This document shows positions 20,601 through 32,600 of a stretch of DNA of 64,000 nucleotides, piece after piece (the first letter of the stretch is position 1; the number at the start of each line of letters is the position of its first letter). Both the position numbers and the translations under genes were made by a program. Under the pieces are notes generated by a model that made no database searches, had not been told where the DNA came from, and saw only the letters and a program-made list of their open reading frames with translations. Source of the DNA: JAEUHM01 sp964538625. Its GTDB lineage: Bacteria > Verrucomicrobiota > Verrucomicrobiia > Verrucomicrobiales > Verrucomicrobiaceae. The stretch is taken from contig CAZIGH010000002.1 of the NCBI GenBank assembly GCA_964538625.1, forward strand, positions 123,041 to 187,040, read 5' to 3'.

Positions 20601-23600
20601 CTTCCGTCCCCTGAGTCTGCGGCTGGACTATGGAGACCTGGCCAGTGCGCCGGTGGCATCTGCTGAGGTGGACAACCAGCTGCGGCTGGGTCCGCTGGTG
20701 GACTCCGAGCTTGCCCCACTGACCAATGCATCTGCCACCGCAGATGACAAAGACGGCACTGATGATGAGGATGGCGTGCAGTTGCCCGCCTCGTTGACGC
20801 CTGGGCGCTCGTCATGGCTGCTGGTGACAACGACGAATCTGACTGCGGCAGACGGCTGGCTTAGCGCGTGGGTGGACTTTGACGGCAATGGAAGCTTCTC
20901 CGCTTCGGAAAAGGTGGCCTCGGATGTGCGCATCAGCATAGGTAGTGATGCAGCAAGTCGATTCATCAACTTCACCGTGCCTGACTCAGCGGTGAGCGGC
21001 AATGCAGGAGTCAGGGTGCGTCTGTGCTCAGTAACTGGTGCGGGCGCTGGAGGCCCTGCCGGACGTGGTGAGGTGGAGGACTACGTGGTGCCAATCGGCG
21101 TCCGCGCCCCTACGCTTGACTTTGGGGACTTTTCCAGCTTTCCCTCCGCCTCAAGCCTTGCCGCTTCCGCGCTCATTCTGGGGGCCACGGTTGATGCAGA
21201 AAGTGCTGCCTCTACCAACTCGACCGCTACGGGAGACGACCTGTCTGGAACCGACGATGAGGACGGTCTCATTCTTCCGGCTCAACTGATCGCCGGGCAT
21301 ACGGCATCGATAGACGTGGTGGTTCGCAACTACACCGCTTCGCGAGCGTTTCTCAACGTGTGGGTGGACTTTGACCGGAACGGCAGTCTTTCCAACGGCA
21401 GTGAGCGCATTGTCCGTGACCGTGCGATCGAGGCCGGCGAAGTCGGAACGAGGACCTTCACTTTTTCGGTGCCAGTGAGTGCCAATCTTGGTCTCGCCGG
21501 CGTCAGGGCACGACTGACTTCCATTCCTTCCCCAGGGCCAGGAGGACAGGATGGAGTGGGAGAAGTGGAAGATGCGGTGGTGAACATCACCAGTTCCTTT
21601 TCCATAGGTGACCTGGTGTGGTCTGACGTGAACAACAACGGGCTGAAGGACACCCTTGAGACAGGGCTGGCAGGGGTGAGTGTGGAGTTGTGGAATCCGG
21701 GCTCGGACAATGCTCGCGGCGGCACTGGCACTGCGGCAGATACGCTCATCACCTCAGCCGTGACTTCAGCGGATGGGCGCTACTTCTTTAACGGGCTGAG
21801 CGCCGGCTACTACTTTGTCAAGATTCCCGCTCCCCCCTTAAGCCACGCAAGTTCCGCCGCAGTGACGTTGGACAATGGCGTGGATAATGACAGCAATGGC
21901 ATTCAGCCTGGCGGACCTGGCACAGCCGTCTTCTCTCCAGTAGTGCGTCTTCAGCCTGGCACCGAACCCGGAACCACCGGCTCCACGAATGTGGATGACA
22001 CCCTGGATTTTGGATTCCACACCGGAACCACGCCCGTCACATCTCAGTTCTTGATCGATCTCTATACGTCCGGGGGCACCGTGGTGGACAATGGAATCAT
22101 GAAGACCGTGAGCATCGGTTACACCTGGTCCAGTCTCACCAGCTCCCTGAGCAATGCCCGGGTGGTGGTGGACCTGCCGCTCTCACTTGAGGCCGATAGC
22201 ACAGCCCAGGTGCAGATGGTGGGTTCAGCCCACACAACCAGTGCCTCATACAACCCTGCCACGCGGAAGATCACTTATGTGTTTGTGGAACCGCTGGCAC
22301 CGGGTAGCTCTGGGACGCTGGAGTTCTCCGTACGCTTTCCCAATCACACGCCTGATGCCACCCTGGCAAACTTGCAGGGAACTTCTTTTGGGACGGGCAT
22401 CCAGGACTTCCGAGATAACTTGATTCTGGAATCCAACGCAGATCCAGCAGATGTGCTGGCGGTGTCCATCGATTCTGAGGGGGCAGCCCTACTTGGTCAG
22501 CCCGTGACCTACCGCATCCGTGCCACCAACTTCGGCCAGTCCGCTATCGGTTCCTTCCAGCTGGTGCATCAACTGCCCACCGGCACGACGTTCGTGGCGG
22601 CCACCAGTGGAGGCGTTTTCAATGGAGCAAGTTCAAGCGTGGCCTGGAGCTTTCCGTTTCTTGATGCCGGGGACTCGGTGGAAGTCACTGTTACAGCGGT
22701 CCACGGTGCGCCGCCGTTTGTAGGTAACCAGGTAGTCAGGCACACGGCGACGGCCAGCGGCATCCTGCCACCCTCCACTCCGGTGAGCCGCAGTGCATTC
22801 AATGACACCACCCTAATTACCGAGATCGTCGGGCATCATTTCGACAAGATAGGCTCTCCCAGCCCTGCCAGTCTCTCAGGCTACTTCACCTACCACTTGA
22901 CCACGGCCAACGTAGGCAACGTGCCACTGGAAAACTATGTGGTGGAAGATCCCATGCCGCCTGAGTTCCTGCCCCGCTGGGTGACGGCCGCGTCCGACCT
23001 AAGCTCTGGTGCCACCGTAGTCGTAACAGCGAGTTACAAAACCACGGCCAACTCATCCTGGAGAGATATGCCGGGTGGGCCACGCGAAGTGCCTCCCGAT
23101 ACGGACGTTGGCTGGTGGATGCCGGATTTGCTGGCACCCGGTGAGGAAGTGACGGCACTGCGCTTCCACTACAACCAGATTCCACCTGGCTTCTCAGACG
23201 GGTGGCGTGGCAGAGCCTTTGGTTACATGGGACATCCAGACACCAGTAGGGATGTCAATGGACAGCCCATTACGGGTCTGCCCAAGGCCGTGTCAAACAC
23301 AGCTACGGTAACGTACAGGGCCGGTGGTGTGGATACCACCATGACGGATACAGCCATTGTGACCTTGCTCCCAAAGGGACCCATTCCCCAGCTCGCCATG
23401 AGCTACGCATCACCGCCCGCTTACTCTCCACTCCAGGAAGCGGAATGGCAGTTCACCATTCACAATGCTGAAGCCGCTAGCGCGCCCCTCATCCATCCAG
23501 TGTGCGCGGCGCTTCTGCCGTCTTCGCTTGAGTTTGTTCCCAACTCACTCACACAGCAAGCCGGTGGCGCTCTGCCACCGCCGTCGGTGACTACCATCAA

Positions 23601-26600
23601 CAACTACAACGGCACTGGGCGGCAGCTGCTTAGACTCTCGTGGTCGGGTGATTTGCCTCCGAACTACAGCACATTCAATGGCGTCAACTCCTACTGGGGC
23701 CTCGTGGTCAAGTTCAAAACCCGCGTCAAGGCAGCCACCGCAGCCGGCAACTATGCACTCACCATGAAGCTGACTGGTCACGCCAGTGCGTATTTGAATC
23801 CGGCGTGGACATGGAACTCTGTTGATGTGGATGACCTGGATGGAGATGGAGACCTGACCGAGCTGCTTCCCTCCACAGAAGGCTACATAGAAGTGGGCAA
23901 CAGCACGGCCATCGACAGCGTGTTGTGGGTGAAAGGAGACCTCGATGCCGACTTTACCCGTTTCCCAGATGCGGCTATGGCGACGGCTAACGGTGTTGCG
24001 CAATACAAGCTCGTGGTGACCAACCCAGGCAACATACCGCTGACCGGCATACGGGTCATGAACATCTTTCCGCACATCGGTGACGTGGGTGTGGTTCTGC
24101 ATCAGACGCCGCGTGGTAGTAACATGACGCCGGTGCTGAACAGCACCGTCACGGTACCGTCAGGCGTGACCGTGCAGTATGGAATGTCCAGCAATCCAAC
24201 GCGCTCGGACCTGGATGCCACTCTCACCAGTCCTGTTGGCGCTGCTTCCGGTACGTTCTCTGCGACTCCTCCGGCCATTCTCGCCAACACCAAGGCACTG
24301 CTGTTTGACTTTGGAGCCACGGTTCTGGCACCGGGAGAATCCCGGGAACTAACCTGGAGCATGAAAGTGCCTTCCAGTGCTCTGCCCGGCCAGGTGGCAT
24401 GGAGTTCCATTGGGCAGCGTGCTCAATCCACCGCCGGCTTGATGCTTCCGCCTAGCGAACCGAGAAAGGTAGGACTCACCGTGCCCTTTTCCATTGGCTC
24501 ACTGGTGTGGAGTGACCTGAACTACAACGGCGTGCATGATGCAGGAGAACCGGGCATTCCAGGGGTGACACTTACGCTGCACAAGCCGGATGGCTCACCC
24601 GCAGTCGATCCCCTGGGAGCCGTCGTGCCCTCAGTCACCACCAACGCATCTGGGGTCTATGCTTTCCCCTCCGTTGCATTCGGAGACTATTTCGTGAGGG
24701 TAGCTGCACCTTCCGGCTACGTGCCCACCTATGGACAGGTGGCTGATCCGGACAACGACGTGGATGGTGACAGCAATCTTGACCTTTCTCGAAGCCCACC
24801 TCCCGGCTTCTATGAGTCTGGCATCCTCACCTTTTCAAAGGACTCGGAACCCGTGGTGGAACCAGGTCCTGGCGGTGACCAGGATGATTCCAATGATGAT
24901 GACGGCAACATGACGGTGGACTTCGGGTTCCACTTGCCTACCAGCGACTTCGGGGACATGCAGGGCTTCCCGGTTGCCAGCAGCATCGCCACCACCACGA
25001 TCAAAATGGGTCCGCTTGCTCCAGATGCGGAGCCGATCACTCTCGCAACTTCCATGGCGAGCGGTGATGACGCAAGTGGTGTCGATGACGAGGATGGAGT
25101 CAAACTTCCATTCGCCGTGGCTCCAGGCGCTACGGCGAGCATGACTGTCAATGTGAGCAACAGCTCCGGGGCAGCGGCGTATCTGAATGCGTGGATGGAC
25201 TTCAACCGCAACGGCGTGCTCACGGATGCGGGTGAGCAAGTGGCCAGCAACATCGTCGTGCCAAACGGCACTTCGGCTGCAAACCGGGTCGTCAGCTTCA
25301 CCGTGCCTGCATCGACAGCACTTGGTAATCTCCCCGTACGCGTGCGCCTCACCAGCGTGGCAAGTCCGGGACCCGATGGTGCCGATGGAAGTGGCGAGGT
25401 GGAGGATCACATCTTTACCGTTGGCACCTGTCGTGCGGATGTAGTCTTCCTGCTGGACCAGAGTGGCTCTATCGATGCCACAGAATACGCCAACATGACT
25501 GCGGCAGTGCATGGCATCATGGATCGTGTGTGGTCCGCAGATCCGACGAACCGTGTTTCTGTGGTAAACTACGCAGGGTCCTATTCCGCTGGCACATTGA
25601 CCCCACAGATCTGGATCGAGAGTGATTTCACCACCGATGAAGCCACGGCAAAGAGCTTCACCTGGCGCGCAACGACTTGGATGGCACCAGGCACGCTCCA
25701 TAGTGGCGATGATGCGCATGGTGCCGTCGGTCTCATTGGGAAAGCCATGGATGGGCTTTCGGACTCCGGCATCATCAGCCCCCAAAAAACGCTGTCCCAT
25801 GTGGCTGACCGCCCGCTAGTCATCTTCCTCTTTACGGATGCTGACCGGAGCAGTGGCACCAGCTATTTGGTCAACACGGCCTCGCCAGGATTCGGTACCG
25901 CTGGAGCATTTGAAAACTTCACCACTTTCAAGACGGCCCGTGGTTCCAAGTTCGTCTCAGTCATCGTGCCTGTCACCCCATCCGCTATCTCGACAGCCGC
26001 AGCCATCGCATCCGCTGGCGGAAGCTACACTGGACCAGTGGAGCCGAATCCAGCAGATCCGGATGGAAGCGGCTCAAAGCCGAGGCTTTTCAGCACACAT
26101 GACAACTTTGTTTTCTCCGCCTCGCAACTGGATGAAGTGGCAAGGAATATTTGCATGGCTTCCCAGACGGCTACGCCGGTCGCGGATTTTGGTGATGCGG
26201 CATCGTTGCCGCAGGCTTCGAGCATCCGCGTTCCAAGCCTGAGAGTGGGCGCTACAGTCGATTCCGAGTTCGGTGCACCCTTGGATGCGACTGCCACAGG
26301 CGATGATCTTTTGGGCAGTGATGATGAAGATGGAGTGACGCTTCCCTCCTGGATTTCCGCCGGAGCATCCGGCAGCATCATCGTGAACGTCACCAACACC
26401 TCGGGTTCCACAGCGTATCTGAATGTGTGGGCCGACTTCAATGGCAATGGTTCGCTGTCTGATGCTGGAGAGCAGCTGGCCACCAACGTCGCAGTCGCAA
26501 ACGGAGCCAGCAACTCAAACCGCACCATCAGCTTTACGGCACCTGCTTCAGCTTCAGGGTTTGTGCCCGTTCGGGTGCGTCTGACGAGCACCGCCAATCC

Positions 26601-29600
26601 GGGGTGGGCAGGGCCTTCTGGAAACGGCGAGGTGGAGGATCATCTGCTGGAGATTCGAGCACTGTCTGACTACGGAGATGCCACAGGGTATGCGGCTGCC
26701 TCTGCGGTGTCCGCAGCCAATACGCCAAAGTTTGGAGCACTGGTGGATTATGAGAACGCAACGCAAGCGGATGACAATGCCGTGGGTGTGGACGAAGACG
26801 GAGTCTATGTGGCTACCAACGCCATTTTGGGGAAACATTTGCTCATCAACTATGACGCCAATACTACCGCAGCGTGCTTTGTGAATGTGTGGGTGGACTG
26901 GAATCGTGACGGTGACTTCTCCGATGCGGGAGAGCAAGTGCTCACCAACGTAGCCCATGCAGTGCGCACCCCTGGCACACTGCGTATTCCTGTTCCGCTC
27001 AATGCCACCCCAGGGCCAAGTTGGGTGCGGGCACGCATTTCGAGCCTCGTCGGTGCTGGACCGACTGGGAGCACTGCGGATGGTGAGGTGGAGGATCATC
27101 CCGTGACCATCACTGACAGCATTCAAATCAGTGGGGTCGTTTTTGAGGATGCGAACAACAACGGACAAAGGGACGCGTGGGAGCGCCTGTTGCCAGGCGT
27201 TCAGGTGTTTGCCGGTGATATGCTGGCAGGTGGTCAAAGGTCACACGCACTTACAGATGCCACTGGCGGCTATTCTCTCCTGGTTCCGCCTGGTACCTGG
27301 AGACTGAGTTTTCACAATCCGGCCATCGGAGCGTTCACCTTCGCAACGCCAAACGTGGGCAGTGACCTCACTGACTCGGATGCTACCGGAGACTCGTTTT
27401 CGTTCATAGCGGAGACCGCGAACATGGTATTTGCTGCGGGAGCCAGTGATGTGACCAACGTGGACTGCGGGCTGGTGCCTGCGGCCAACTCGGTCACATA
27501 CACGGCTGACACTTCCCTCAAAACAGGCGCATGGACGGCCTCTGTCGTTTTGCCAAAATACCATAGTGCCACAGCCAGCCTGGCGTCAGTGAGTTCCAGA
27601 GTGACGGTTGCAATGTCACAGGACATGTATCTTGAGAATCGTCACTCCCTGCCGGCCACCATGTCGCTCACCAGCTCCGGAGCGAATGCGACGGCCACCT
27701 TCCCCACGGGTTCTGTGAGTTCTGGATTGGCTGGAGACACACTCCCGGGGACTACTCTGCTACCGGATGACGGTGTCTATGCGTTCAATCCTGGTGCCGG
27801 CCTGACCCTTGGTGCATTCAACACCAGGGCGGTCAACTCAGCCAGCGCAGGGGCATTTTTGGCAGTGAGTCCTGCTTACCAAGGGGCGGCCCCGGGTGAG
27901 ACGATGACCATTCCTTTGTCCGTGACCGATACAAACAACTGGAGTGGGGGCACCACGTTCGATGCCAAACTCACCACTTACTCGCAGGCCGGCGTATCAA
28001 TCACTTACTACTTTGAAGACCGGGACTATGGTGACCACAGCAGTTTGGCTATGGCTTCCAGCCGTCTGCTTTCGACGCTTCGGATGGGAGCGAGCGTTGA
28101 CCATGAGCGGACCACCTTGGGAAATGCCACGGCCACAGGGGATGACAGCGATGGTTTGGACGATGAGGACGGTGTGACCGTGCCCACAACTTTGCTGGCT
28201 GGCCAGTCATCCAGCTTGTTGGTGGATGTAACCAATACCTCGGGGGCAACGGCCTACCTGAATGCCTGGATCGACTTCAATCGAAATGGATCGCTGACTG
28301 ATGCTGGTGAGCAGATAGCCTCGAACACGGCTGTGGCCACCGGCTCGGTCAACTCCAGCCGCACGATTAACTTTACGGTTCCTGCCTCAGTCAGTGCAGG
28401 GGCTGCAGCAGTGCGCGTCCGCCTCACCAGTGTCGCTACCCCCGGACCAGATGGCCATGATGGAAATGGGGAAGTGGAGGACTACGTGACCAATCTTCAG
28501 TCCGGAACCGAAGTGTCTGGTGTGGTGTTTGAGGACATCAACTATGGTGGTGGGGCGGGACGTAGTTTGGCGGCGGCGGTTGGCACTGGCATCAATGGGG
28601 TGCGTGTGGAGCTGTATCGTCTGAGCGCCAGCGTGTATCAGTTCCAGGGATTCACGACCACGGCCACGCTCTCCTCTCAGCCGGGTTCGTATCGTTTCAC
28701 TGGACTCTCCGCAGGGAACTACGCCGTGCGAGTGGTGAACAGTGGAAGTAACCGCATACCATCCACTCGCAGCGGAGATGGAAGTAGCGTTTTCTTGACT
28801 CAAACCTTCCGGACGGACGCAAGCAGCGGTGCACCAGCGGCGGTGACCGGTGAAGTGGGCGGACGAAACCCCGCAGCGATCAGTGATGATCTTGCCTCTC
28901 CAGGAACGCCGCTTTTGCCCATGCCCGTCGGCTCATTGTTCTGGGCACCCGTCACACTGGGTACCACACCGGTGACGGGAGTGGACTTTGGTTTCAGCGC
29001 TTGTGTGGTCGTGAACACCAATGACTCGGGCCTAGGTTCGTTGAGGCAGTCCATCATCAATGCGAATGCCCTGTCCAACCTAGGCATGGCTTCGGCGGGT
29101 CTTGTGCCTGGGATGGACAACATCGTCTTCACCATTCCGGGAGCAGGGCCGCACACCATCGCACTCACCTCGGGGGCGCTTCCCGTGGCTTCGACTGCGT
29201 TGGCGGTGCAGGGCTTCACGCAGCCTGGTTCATCCACCAACACGCTGCTTGTGGGCAGCAACGCCTCATTGCGCATTGTCATTGATGGTCTCACCACAGC
29301 CACTTCAAGCGGACTCACGCTCGGGTCGGCAGCGTTGGGTTCAGTGATCCGGGGCGTGGCGGTAGTCCGTTGTGGCATAGGGATAGCCGTGGATGCCCCG
29401 GGCTGTAACATCGAAGGGGTGTATCTCGGCTTGCTGCCGGACGGTCTGACAGCGAGGCCAAACTCCACCGGGGTGCGGTTCACCGCGCCGTCTTCCACGC
29501 TCGGCGGCACGTCTGCGTCAGCGCGTTGCGTTATCTCTGGAAATGACGCTTATGGCGTCCTGGTTAGTGGGGACGCGGCGGATTCCAACTACATCGTTGG

Positions 29601-32600
29601 CTGCTACATAGGCACCAACGCCGCCGGCACTGCTGCCAGGCCGAATGGATTGAACGGCATCTACATCTTTGCCGGAGACAGCAATGTCATCGGCGACTCG
29701 TTGGCAGCCGCACGCGTGGTTATCTCCGGTAACGGGGGATCAGGCATACGCATGGATTCCGGAGCCACCTCGAACAAGATCCAAAACTGCTACATAGGCC
29801 TCACTGCCGACGGGCTCGCGGCGCTTGGCAACGCCGGGCGCGGCTTGGATATCACCAGCAGTTCCACTGGAAATCTCATCGGCGGAGATGCCCCTGGGGC
29901 AGGGAATGTCATCTCCGGTAACACCATGGATGGCGTTCGCTTGCAGACCTCAGGGAACATCGTGCAAGGCAACATCATCGGCCTCAATGCGCCAGGCACG
30001 GCTGCCATTCCGAATGCTTACAATGGGATCGAACTGCAGGCTGGTGGCAACACGTTGGGGGGGGCCAATGCTGGTGCTCGGAATGTGGTCTCTGGCAATA
30101 CTGGAAGCGGGATTGCGGTGGTTTCTGGTAGTGGCAACGTGGTGCAGGGCAACTACCTCGGGCTGAATGCGGCGGGCACAGCCACCATAGGCAATGGCTC
30201 TCGTGGCATCTATTCCACCACTGCGAACACAGTCATCGGAGGTGCGCTGGCGGGGCAGGGGAACTGGGTAGCGGGTAACCTGTCCCAGGGCATCATGGTC
30301 TCCACTGCCGCCGCTCAGGGAGTGAGTATTCGGGGGAACTCCGTGTGGGGCAACGTTGGCCTTGGCATTGACATAGGCAATGTCACCGGGATCACGCCGA
30401 ATGATGGACTCAAGAATGCAGCCGTGGCCAACAGTGACATGGATTATCCCGTGTTGACGAGTGTGTTCCTGGCCGGCAGCAGTCTGCAAATCGCTGGTTA
30501 TGTGGGCAATGATCCGTCTGGGAGCACCACATTTGGTGGAGCGGTGGTGGAGGTGTTTCTGGCGGACAACTCGCCTGCGGATCAGAATGGCCCCATCGTG
30601 CTGGGTGACGGGCGGAGCGAACCCCACGGCGAAGGCCGCTATTTCATCGGTACGCTGACGGCCAGTGCAACGGGTCTGTTTTCCGGAACGCTAACCATTC
30701 CGGCCGCATGGATACCTCTGCTGGGAGCCGCTCCCACGTTTACGGCCACAGCGACGGATGCCGCCGGAAACACATCAGAGTTCGCGGCAAATTTGGGTGT
30801 TTCGGACTTCGGGGATTCCATGCTCCCGGTGGCGGCCAGTCAGGTGCGACCCGAACTGAAGATTGGCGCGCTGACGGATGTGGAAGTTCCCTCGCAACGT
30901 AATGCAGCGGCTACTGCTGATGACCTGGAGGGTGTAGATGATGAGGACGGTGTGACGCTGCCCTCTTCGGTGGCCGCAGGCTCGGCCTCAAGCATGGTGG
31001 TGAACGTGACCAACACCACGGGTTCAGCTGCCTTCCTCAATGTGTGGATTGATTTCAATAACAATGGACAGGTCACGGATGCGGGAGAGCAGGTGGCCTC
31101 GAACTTGGTCGTGGCTAACGGAACGAATGGTTCCAACCGCACCATCAACTTCACTGTGCCTTCCACTGCTCCGTCTGGGAATGTGCCCGTACGTGTGCGG
31201 CTCACCAGCGTCTCTGCACCGGGTCACGATGGCAATGATGGCTTCGGAGAGGTAGAGGACCATCTGTTGCTCATCGAAAAACGTTTGACGGTGGGGAACT
31301 TGGTTTTCGTGGACCACAACTTCAATGGTGTGGCAGATGCGGGAGAGGGTATTTCCAACGTGACAGTCCAGCTTTTCGCGGAAGGAGCGGTGCCAGGAGT
31401 AACCGCGCCATTTGCAAGCCAAGTGACGAGCAGCTTGGGAACTTACCTTTTCACATCCGTCCCCTCTGGACGCTGGTTTGTGCATATCCCGGCGTCCCAG
31501 TTCGGTCCATCTGGCGTGCTGCGAAACCACTTCAGTGTGCCGGGCCAAGTGGCCGGGGACGATCATTTGGGAGAGGATGGCATCGATGCCACCAGCCCGC
31601 ATACCACAGGGGTGTCTTCTGCGGTGGTAGAGCTGCTGCCGAATGTGCAGCCAACGGCCGCTACGGGCGAGATTGGAATCGGCGCAGATGCGGATGATGC
31701 AGATGATGCCAACGGGAACCTCACGATCGACTTTGGCTTCCAGCAAAGTGTGGGCATTGGAAACCTGGTCTTTATCGACGCGAACTTCGATGGCGTGGCT
31801 TCCGCGAGTGAGGGAGTCAATGGCGTGAGAGTGGAAGTCTATGATGTCATGGACGTTCCCGGACTTGACACACCGCTGCGCTTCACCACGACGAGCGGCG
31901 GAGGCCTCTATTCGTTCATGGGACTGCCGCCTGGCGTGTATCGCTTGCACATTCCTGCGTCCAACTTTCAACAGGGCCAGCCATTGCACGGGTATGTCAG
32001 CGGAACTTCGGGAAGTCATGGAGATGATAATGTGGGTGAGGACGGGAACAATGACACGGTGCCGGCCATAGACGGCGTTTCGTCTGGCGTTGTGTTTGTG
32101 GCGCCCGGAGCCGCTCCCACAGCCGCTAGCGGAGAGACGGGCATAGCTTCCAGTTCGGATGACGCCATGGATGCCTCGGTGGACCTGACGATCGACTTCG
32201 GATTCCAGACACCGATGGGCGTGGGGAACCTTGTCTTCGCAGATGCGAATGGCAATGGACGGTATGATGCCGATGAGGGCGTGGAAGGCGTGGAAGTGGA
32301 GCTGTATAGCGGAGGCGCAGTGCCTGGTTACAGTCTGCCCTATGCCCAGACATGGACGAACGCGCAGGGTCGCTACCGTTTTGACTTGGTTCCTTCCGGT
32401 GCGTGGAAGGTACACATTCCACAGGGGAACTTCATGTATGGAGCACCGCTTGGGGGCATGGTTTCGGTACCGGGCATTGACGCGCATCCGAATGCGGATG
32501 ACAGGCTTTCGGAGAATGGCCTGGATTCGCCAAGTCCTGAGTACACAGGCATCACTTCTTCGGTGTTTGAGATTGCACCCGGCAGCCAGCCTGTGGACTC

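Noticed and set aside
29005..30800. Pectate lyase or glycoside hydrolase call for the beta-helix
   Set aside because: Only the helical repeat pattern is visible. I found no catalytic residues, so an enzymatic label is not supported.
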